Below are positions 56,496 through 64,000 of a DNA stretch of 64,000 nucleotides, one piece after another (position 1 is the stretch's first letter; the number at the start of each line of letters is the position of its first letter). Below the pieces are notes generated by a model. That model ran no database searches and was not told the origin of the DNA. It worked only from the letters and a program-made list of their open reading frames with translations. This DNA comes from Lepus europaeus (lineage: Eukaryota; Chordata; Mammalia; Lagomorpha; Leporidae), in the NCBI RefSeq assembly GCF_033115175.1, contig NC_084829.1, forward strand, positions 134,264,996 to 134,328,995, written 5' to 3'. The position numbers were made by a program, and so were the translations under genes.

Positions 56496-56820
56496 GGGGC
56501 TGGCGTGGTGGTGAGGCAGGTAAAGCCACTACCTGCAGTGCTGGCATCCCATATGCCGGTTCAAGTCCCGGCTACTCCACTTCTGATCCAGCTTTCTGTT
56601 ATTGCCTGAGAAAGCAGTAGAAGATGACCCAGGTGCTTGGGCCCCTGCACCAGTGTGGGAGACCCAGAAGAAGCTCCTGGCTCCTGGCTTTGGACTGGCA
56701 CAGCTCTGGCCGTTGCAGCCAAGAGGGGAGTGAACCAACGAATGGAAAACCTCTCTCTATCTGTCTCTCCTTCTCTCAGTGTGTAACTCTTTCAAGTAAA
56801 ATAAATAAATCTTTAAAAAA
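56496..56820 (+). mobile_element. CSINE with target duplication
   Basis: It starts GGGGCTGGCGTGGTGGTGAG and ends AAATAAATCTTTAAAAA. AATAGTTCATGCTT flanks it on both sides (about 56482-56495 and 56821-56834), inside L1M 3'UTR sequence. Confidence 0.92.
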
Positions 56821-57430
56821 AATAGTTCATGCTTTTCTATTTCTGGGTAGTACTCCATTTTTATGGTGATGCCTTATTTGTTTACCTATTAACTTGTTGA
56901 TGGGTATTTGGATTGATTATGGTTTGGAGATGCTGGAAATAAAACCGCAGTGAATATTTGTCTATGACTTCGTATAAGCATATGTTTCCATTTCTGGGTG
57001 TAGAATGACTAGATCCTATGGCAGAGGGATTTGCATTTTTGACATACTGCCAAATGGTTTTCTAAATTTGTTTCTATTACTTTCACATTCCCACCAGTAG
57101 TGTATAAGAGGTCTAGTTCTTTCATACTCATGTCAATGCTTAGAAAGGCCACTTTTTTAAATTTTAGCCACATGAACAGTTCTGTAGCAATATCCCAGTT
57201 CAGTTTTATTTGTATTTCTTTAATGACTACTGGCATTCATGTGCTCATTTGATATCTGTAATCTTTTCACCAATGCTTTATTGTTTTCTTATATTTGAGT
57301 TTTTAGAGTTCTTTATGACTTACAAACATTTTCTTCAAATCTGTGGCTTATTTTCATTCTCTTCACAATGTCTTTTGAACAGTAAAAATTTTAGCTTTGA
57401 TAAAATCCAATGCCTTAGTCTATTCTTTTT

Positions 57431-57744
57431 TTTTTTTTTTTTTTTTTTACAGGCAGAGTTAGACAGTGAGAGAGACAGGGAGAAAGGTCTTCCTTCTGTT
57501 GGTTCATCCCCCAAATGGACGCTATGCCGATCCGAAGCCAGGAGCCAGGTGCTTCCCCCTGGTTTCCCATGCAGGTGCAGGGCCCAAGCACTTGGGCCAT
57601 CCTCCACTGCCTTCCTGGGCCACAGCAGAGAGCTGGACTGGAAGAGGAGCAGCCGGGACAGAATCTGGTGCCCCAACCTGGACTAAAACCCTGGGTGCTG
57701 GTGCCACAGGCAGAGGATTAGCCTAGTGAGCCGCAGCACCGGCC
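57431..57744 (-). mobile_element. CSINE, young, with target duplication
   Basis: A T tail of more than 15, then ACAGGCAGAGTTAGACAGTG; it ends GAGCCGCAGCACCGGCC. CTTAGTCTATTCTTT is present on both sides. Inserted in old L1 ORF2. Confidence 0.92.
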
Positions 57745-57849
57745 ATGTCTTAGTCTATTCTTTAATGAACATTTTTTGTCATACATAAGAAATATTTGAC
57801 TACTCTGAAAGAATAAAGATCTCCCCCTGCTTTCTTATAGAGCTTAATA

Positions 57850-57892
57850 GTTTTTTTTGTTTTGTTTTGTTGTTGTTGTTGTTGTTTTTAGG
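57850..57892. repeat. (GTT)n/(TTTTG)n tail-derived microsatellite
   Basis: TTTTTTTTGTTTTGTTTTGT followed by five GTT units. It is the complement of the A-rich tail of the CSINE to its right. Confidence 0.85.
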
Positions 57893-58204
57893 ATTTATTT
57901 ATTTTGTTTGAAAGGAAGAGTTATGGAGAGGGAGAGGAAAAAAGGGATATCTTCCATATGCTGGTTCACTCCCCAAATGGCCACAAGGCAGGGGCTGGGC
58001 CAAGCAGAAGCCAGGAGCCAGCAGCTTCTTCAGGTCTCCACATGAGTACAGGGGCCCAAGCACTTGGGCCATCTTCCACTGCTTTCCCAGGTGCATTAGC
58101 AGGAAGCTGTATTGAAAATGGAGCAACTGGGACTTGAACCAGTGCCTTTATGGGATGCTGGCTTTGCAGGCAGCTTCTTTACCCACTGTGCCACAGCACC
58201 AGTC
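57888..58204 (-). mobile_element. CSINE
   Basis: From TAGGATTTATTTATTTTGTT to GTGCCACAGCACCAGTCCC. L1 sequence resumes at 58205. Confidence 0.88.
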
Positions 58205-59131
58205 CCTAGAATTTTAATAGTTTTAAGGCTAGGATCCATTTTTAAGTAGTTGAAATTCTTTCTTTTGCTTTATTTCTTTACTTTCCTACTTATTTAATCT
58301 GTTTATTTTTACATGTGGTTATCAAATGATTCCAGCACTAGTTAGTGAGAGGTTACAATTTCTCCACTGTTTTGTTCAAGAATTTTGCAGAATGATTGAA
58401 ACCAGAATTAATTTTCATGTTTCACACTCTCTTGGTTGTAATTTGGTTAACAAGGCATTCTAGTTTCATAAAATGAACCTGGGAGTATTTCTTATTTTTC
58501 TATTCTTTAGAACACATTATGTAAGATTAGAATTACTTTTCTTCCGTGAATGTTTGATAATACTACCTTGCAATTTAAATTCCTAATTATGGAAACATAT
58601 GCTCCAAATATTTGTCTTAATCCTCTGTATTTTCAAGTTCAATAGTATATGTGAATATTCATAATCTCATTTTTTGGTGACTACAACTTCTGTAATGATG
58701 TCCCCTTGTATCTCAATTAAACAGATTTTTTTAATTTTTAATAGTCATTTAAGGGAATTGACTTTGGAACCTATTAATTTATTCTATTTATGTTTGTTGT
58801 CATGTGTGCTCTGAGAGTTGATATTTCTATTTAAATTATATGGCTTTACTTCTTTTAATTTCTTACAATTTATTTCAGGATTTCTTCTTTGCGGATACAT
58901 ATGCATATAAGATTTTAAATTTCCTTTTAAGCACTACTTCAGTTGAGTCAAAATTGAGTGTCATGAAAGTGATATTACTTAATATTATTCAGTTTTAAAT
59001 ATTTTCTAATTTCTATTAGGATTTCCTCATTGGATAATGAATTATTTTGAAAGAGGTTTCTTAATTTCCAAATATGTGAGGATTTTTCATGTTTCATTTG
59101 TGTTAGTGATTTTTAACTTAATTGCACTGTG

Positions 59132-59596
59132 CACTCTAGCCTCAGAATCAGCCCTTAAGGCACTTGGATCTGGCTGAAAAGCCCATGAGAGTATTTCAGG
59201 CATGGAAAGCCAAGACACTCTGGCAAAAAAAAAAAAAAAAAAAAAAAAACCTAAATGAAAGATCTCTGCCATAAACAAGAGTGTCAATTTGTTAAGTCAA
59301 CAACAGGAGTCACTGTGCACTTACTCCTCATGTAGGATCTCTGTCCTTAATGTGCTGTACATTGTGATTTAATGTTATAAACAGTATTTTTCACTTTGTG
59401 TTTCTGTGTGAGTGCAAAATGTTGAAATCTTTACTTATATATACCAAACTGATCTGTATATAAAGAGAATTGAAAATGAATCTTGATGTGAATGGAAGGG
59501 GGGGGGGTTGGAGGGAAGTTATGGCAGGGGGGAAAGCCATTGTAATCCATAAGGTGTACTTTGGAAATTATATTCATTAAATAAAAGTTAAAAAAA
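59132..59596 (+). mobile_element. 5'-truncated lagomorph L1 3'UTR with target duplication and deletion
   Basis: It starts CACTCTAGCCTCAGAATCAG and ends ATTAAATAAAAGTTAAAAAA. AATTGCACTGTG is repeated exactly at 59120-59131 and 59597-59608. An A27-type run (59224-59250) replaces the usual short A tract, and about 190 bp between it and CATAAACAAGAGTGTC are missing compared with other copies. Confidence 0.93.
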
Positions 59597-59896
59597 AATT
59601 GCACTGTGTTCAGAAAATATGTTGCTTGGTTTAAGTCCATTTATATTTCTTGAGGTTTTCTTCAGGGCTCAATGTTTTATTAATTTTTGTATATGTTCTA
59701 TGTGTGCTGAAAAAACACTGAACTGGTTGTTCCCAAATCTGTATGTGTGTGTGTGTGTGTTCCTTTTAGTTATGTTAACCTTCCATCTGAATAATTCATT
59801 TTAGATACTTGTTTAATCAATTCTAAAAGAGGTTAGTAAACATCTTCTATTCATGTTATGCATTTGTATCTTTCTCCTTGCAGTTGTCTCGCCTTG

Positions 59897-60228
59897 CAGT
59901 AGTCCCCTCTTATCCGCAAGGCATATGTTCCAAGACCCCCAGCAAATGTCTGAAACCACAGATGATACTGAACCCTAAACATGAGTATACCAAGTTGTTT
60001 CCTATACATGCACATCTATGATAAAATTTAATTTGTGTATGGGCATAGGAAACAATTAACAACAACTTGTAATAAAATAGAATAATTATAACAATATACT
60101 GTAATAATAGTTTCATGAATGTGGTCTCTGTCTTTCAAAACATATTTTCCATTTCTTATTTTGAACTACAGTTTAGTATGGGTAGCTGAAACTACAGAAA
60201 ATGAAACCACAGAAAAGAGGAGACTACG
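59897..60228 (+). mobile_element. Tigger-like (MER8-type) DNA transposon, internally deleted
   Basis: The left end CAGTAGTCCCCTCTTATCCG and the right end (AAGAGGAGACTAC) are imperfect inverted repeats. Inside, GTTCCAAGACCCCCAGCAAA and ATAACAATATACTGTAATAA match the remembered Tigger/MER8 sequence. About 330 bp, no transposase. The exact family name needs a repeat search. Confidence 0.7.
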
Positions 60229-60239
60229 GCATATCTTTT

Positions 60240-60452
60240 TTTTTTATTAAACTTTTATTTAATGAATATAAATTTCCAAAGTACAGCTTATGGATTACAA
60301 TGGCTTCCCCCCCGCCATAACTTCCCTCCCACCCACAACCCTCCCCTTTCCCGCTCCCTCTCCCCTTCCATTCACATCAAGATTCATTTTCAATTCTCTT
60401 TATATACAGAAGATCAGTTTAGTATATATTAAGTAAAGATTTCAACAGTTTT
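60240..60452 (-). mobile_element. Very short 5'-truncated lagomorph L1 (about 213 bp)
   Basis: Only the last part of the L1 3'UTR, from the T tail through CATAACTTCCCTCCCACCCA to AAAGATTTCAACAGTTTT. An exact 14-bp target duplication ACGGCATATCTTTT lies at 60226-60239 and 60453-60466, at the right end of the Tigger-like element. Confidence 0.93.
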
Positions 60453-60780
60453 ACGGCATATCTTTTGAGACTGTATTGATAGGTACATACAAATTTAAAA
60501 TGCCTAACTCTTCCTGACAAACTGATCTCTCACCATTATGAAGAGACCTTCATTATCTTTGCTAATGTTTTTATTTAAAACAAAAAAGTCTTATCTTGCA
60601 ACCTTAGCTTTATTTTGGTTACTATTTGCATGCCATGCTGCTTCATACTTTTGCTTTCCATCTTTCTATGTATTTATGTCTTAGATGCGGGTCTTGTAAA
60701 CTGCATACAGTTGGATTTTCTTTTCCTTTTGTTTAATCAGGCTTGATATTTAGTCCACATACAGTTAATATGAATTTCTT

Positions 60781-61110
60781 TATTTTAATTTTTTTGACAG
60801 GCAGAGTTAGACAGTAAGAGAGAGACAGAGAGAAAGGTCTTCCTTTGCCATTGGTTCACCCCCCAAATGGCCACTACGGCTGGTGCGCTGTGCCAATCCG
60901 AAGCCAGTAGCCAGGTGCTTCCTCCTGGTCTCCCATGCGGGTGCAGGGCCCAAGTACTTGGGCCATCCTCCACTGCACTCCCTGGCCACAGCAGAGATCT
61001 GGACTGGAAGAGGAGCAACCGGGACAGAATCCGGCGCCCCAACCGGGACTAGAACCCTGGGTGCCGGCGCTGCAGGCGGAGGATCAGTCTAGTGAGCCAC
61101 GGTGCCAGCC
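60781..61110 (-). mobile_element. CSINE, young, with 18-bp target duplication
   Basis: It starts with TTATTTTAATTTTTTTGACA and ends GCCACGGTGCCAGC. CAGTTAATATGAATTTCT is present on both sides (60763-60780 and 61111-61128). Confidence 0.94.
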
Positions 61111-61559
61111 AGTTAATATGAATTTCTACAGTTTTCGCTTTAATTCACCATATTATCATGTGCTCTTTGTTTTGCCTACTCAGAATATACTTCTCTATTT
61201 TTTCTTGTTTCTTTTTGATGGATTATTTCTATCACAATTTTCCCTTTTACTATTGGGAAGTCACACAAGTCTTTATCTTATTTTAGTAATTATCCTAGAC
61301 ATAACAACATGCCTCTTTTATCTTCCTTGACACATACAAGTAGCTTAACTATCTGATTCCTTTTACTTCTCACCAATACGCATGCCATTTCTAATTGTAT
61401 GTAATTTTCGATTTTTAGCTGCCACATTACTGTTTGTTCTTTTATACAGTCAGTGTGCATTAGATTTACTCACCTATTCACCGCTTTCTTTGCTGACTCA
61501 TTTGTACAGTTGCCATCTGCCTCAAGTACATCTTTAGAACTTTCTATGGTGTGATTCTT

Positions 61560-62544
61560 CCAGGGGCAAAATCTGAGTCTTCATGAGCACCAGGGTGAAG
61601 GGATAAACCACAAGAGGGCGTGTTAACTCCAGGAATAGTCTTGCCCTGAGGGTACAGCCTTTTTATGTCCCACCTTGGTGTCAGGACTTCCTGTTCAATT
61701 TCCCTCTTTGTGCCATCACTGGCTACTGCTGATCCCTTCACTTAGTGAGGGCATCAAAATAAAAGATCAAATTCACAGAATTAGCAAATTCCCACAGAAC
61801 ATAAGCACCTTCTAGTGCTCATTTATTTTTCTTGGCTCTTCTTTGTTCTTAATTTTGATCTCATAGTCTCTTATTTCTTTTTGAAAAGTGGTTGCCTTAA
61901 AGAAAGGTTTCCAGATTTTTTTTTCTCCAAGCATTTTTAGTGGTTTTCATCAGGCGAGTTGGAAATTACCAAAATTCAAAGGCCCATTCCTTTCATCTAG
62001 AGTCACTTTTGCTAACATGTTTTTAAGAAGTTGCACATTTCTTCAAAATGTTCAAGTTTATTGGCACAAAATTGTTAATAATGTTTCTTAAATGTTTTTT
62101 ATTTTTTGCTATATCTGAAGTTAGGACTTTATCCTCTTTCATTCCTAATTGTTTTTTTCTTTTTTGGGTGGGGGTGGGCTTTATCTTTTGTTTTTCTTGG
62201 TCAGACTCACAACAGGGTTTTCTATTTTGTTACTTTTGTACCAAAAAAAAAAAAAAAAAAGTCAATGGAATCTTGTCTGCTTTTTGTTTTTATACTTCAT
62301 TAATTTTTATCTGTATTTTCATCATATTTTTCCTAGTTTCTCGGAGCTTCTTCTGTTTTTCTTTCTCTAGCTTCAAAGAGTTTCTTCTTTAAAACAAATA
62401 GGAGGTTCATCGTGTTCATCGTGTTAGTCAAATCGTCTGTGACGCTACTAACTTTATCTGCCTTTTTCAGAAAGGCTTTATCAGAATATCCACGCTGATA
62501 TACATTTGCATTTTCTTATTATATGTCTATTAATTTTGGATTGT
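61560..62544. other. Unclassified AT-rich DNA
   Basis: No gene. It contains an A18-type run (about 62243-62260) and a short tandem duplication of GTTCATCGT near 62405-62422. It may be old L1 sequence but no motif proves it. Confidence 0.35.
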
Positions 62545-62872
62545 TTTAAGATATATTTTATTTTTTTATTTGAAAAACAGAGTTACAGAGAGAGGTAGAG
62601 AGAGATCTTCCATCCGCCGGTTCTCTCCCAAATGCCACCAAAGGCTGCAGCTGAGCTCATATGATCTGAAGCTAGGAGCCAGGAGCTTCTTCTGGGTCTC
62701 CCACATGGGTGCAGGGGCCCAAGTGCTTGGGCCATCTTCTACTGCTTTCCCAGGCGCATTAGCAGGGAGTGGGATGGGAAGGGGAGCAGCTGGGACTCAA
62801 ACCAGTGCCCATATGGGATGCTGGCGCTGCAGGTCAGGGCTTTTACCTGCTGCACCACAGAGCCAGCCCCTT
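62545..62872 (-). mobile_element. CSINE
   Basis: From TTTTAAGATATATTTTATTT to CACCACAGAGCCAGCCCC. L1 sequence (TTTTGTCTGATATTAGTATG) follows on the right. Confidence 0.88.
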
Positions 62873-63012
62873 AATTTTTGTTTTTATTTTGTCTGATATT
62901 AGTATGGTACTAGTTTTAAACTATTTTCTTGGAATCTTTTTTCCATTTTTAACTTTTCATCTTTCCATTCTTTATATATAAAGGATCCTTTAGAAAGAAC
63001 AGAGTGTCTTTT

Positions 63013-63528
63013 TTTTTTTAACTTTTATTTAATGAATATAAATTTCCAATTACAGCTTATGGATTACAATGGCTTTCCCTCCTCATAACTTCCCTCCCAC
63101 CTGCAACCCTCCACTTTCCTGCTCCCTCTTCTCTTCCATTCACATCAAGATTCATTTTCAATTCTCTTTATATACAGAAGATCAATTTAGTATGTATTAA
63201 GTAAAGATTTCAACAGTTTGTACCCACACAGAAACACAAAGTGAAAAATACTGTTTGAGTACTAGTTATAGCATTAAATCACAATGTACAGCACATTAAG
63301 GACAGAGATCCTACATGAGGAGTAAGAGCATAGTGGCTCCTGTTGTTGACTTAACAAATTGACACTCTTGTTTATGGCTTCAGTAATCACCCTAGGCTCT
63401 TGTCATGAGTTGCCAAAGCTATGGAAGCCTTTTGAGTTCACCGACCCTAATCATATTTAGACAAGGTCATAATCAAAGTGGAAGTTCTCTCCTCCCTTCA
63501 GAGAAAGGTACCTCCTTCTTTGATGACC
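63013..63528 (-). mobile_element. 5'-truncated lagomorph L1 with 16-bp target duplication
   Basis: From the T tail and TTAACTTTTATTTAATGAAT to GGTACCTCCTTCTTTGATGA. GAACAGAGTGTCTTTT is repeated exactly at 62997-63012 and 63529-63544. It has a single, not duplicated, 3'UTR unit. Confidence 0.93.
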
Positions 63529-63586
63529 GAACAGAGTGTCTTTTTGATGATTTTTATAACCCACAGAACAATCTCTGTCTTTTAAT

Positions 63587-63893
63587 TTTTTAAGATTTAT
63601 TTGAAAGGCAGAGTTAACAGAGGAAGATAGAGAAAGATCCTATATCTGCTGGTTCACTCCCCAAATGGCCACAATGGCCATTGCTGGGCTAGGCCAAAGC
63701 TAGGAGCCAGGAACTTCATCTGGTCTCCTATGTGAAGTCAGGAGCCCAAGTACTTGGGCCACCTTCTGCTGCTTTCCCAGACCATTAGCAGTGAACTGGA
63801 TCATAAGTGGAGCAGGCAAGACTCAAACCAGCTCCCATATAGGATGCCAGTGCTGCAAGTGGTGGTTTAACCCACTGTGCCACAGCACAGGCC
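63587..63893 (-). mobile_element. CSINE with target duplication
   Basis: From TTTTTAAGATTTATTTGAAA to GTGCCACAGCACAGGCCC. The flanks CAATCTCTGTCTTTTAA and CAATCTCTGTGTTTTAA are a 17-bp duplication with one change. Confidence 0.92.
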
Positions 63894-64000
63894 CCAATCT
63901 CTGTGTTTTAACTAAGGAGCACCTTATATTTGTACATAGAACACAGTTGAAATACTTTAAATAATTATTATATTTTCTGTCTTTTGAGGGGTAAATTTAA

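Larger units (their letters stand above)
55801..63008 (-). mobile_element. Second old L1 (L1M-type), heavily interrupted
   Basis: It restarts with an L1M 3'UTR (GCTTTATTGAGATTTATTTC, 55811) in the same orientation as the preceding L1. On the + strand it goes backwards through TCACCACAATCAAGATAATG (56216-56235), ORF2 3' parts (57040-57425), reverse-transcriptase-level sequence (58210-59110) and, more weakly, endonuclease-level sequence (60470-60780 and 62875-63000). CSINEs, two younger L1s and a DNA transposon lie inside. The part 61560-62545 has no diagnostic motif. Confidence 0.65.

Noticed and set aside
1-64000. CRISPR arrays, operons or phage genes
   Set aside because: The window is mammalian nuclear DNA. 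Regularly spaced direct repeats of CRISPR type are absent, and the tandem runs seen are ordinary microsatellites.

Overview
The window is vertebrate nuclear DNA, most likely from a lagomorph and probably the European rabbit. The strongest sign is about 33 copies of the tRNA-derived lagomorph C-repeat (CSINE), together with lagomorph-type L1 3' ends that share one characteristic 3'UTR. No prokaryotic, organellar or CRISPR feature is present. Species assignment rests on recalled repeat families, not on a database search.

One protein-coding gene is visible: TCF21 (capsulin/epicardin/POD1), a class II bHLH transcription factor on the + strand. Its two coding exons (5232-5681 and 7400-7489) join in phase through a 1,718-bp GT-AG intron and give a 179-codon protein, the length known for mammalian TCF21. 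The gene lies in a GC-rich, CpG-rich domain with a promoter region (about 4850-5231), a possible short intron in the 3'UTR (7498-7590) and a clear polyadenylation signal (7920-7925).

Layout. 1-1263: flank with two CSINEs. 1264-13456: about 12 kb around TCF21 without any recognisable lagomorph-specific SINE or L1. It holds only ancient fragments (MIR, L2, MER5A-like) and a second CpG island at 11.07-11.95 kb with no assigned gene. 13.1-17.7 kb: pyrimidine tract, CSINEs and degraded LTR-like sequence. 17.7-29.8 kb: one old, nearly full-length L1 on the - strand, split many times by younger insertions. 30-50 kb: CSINEs, L1 3' ends, MIR/L2 relics, a 35-nt U2 snRNA retropseudogene with a perfect 12-bp target duplication, and several single-copy stretches. 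49.8-64 kb: a twin-primed (inverted) L1, a 2.1-kb L1 with a (GAA)n expansion, a MaLR/MLT1-like LTR, a Tigger-like DNA transposon, and more old - strand L1 split by CSINEs.

Functionally the window reads as a dosage-sensitive developmental regulator in a protected, CpG-rich domain, followed by a long transposon-rich intergenic desert. In human the next gene downstream is TBPL1, which I do not see here. I found no new multi-gene system. The most useful observations are the retrotransposition structures that can be dated by their target duplications, the repeat-free domain around TCF21, and the orphan CpG island 3' of it.
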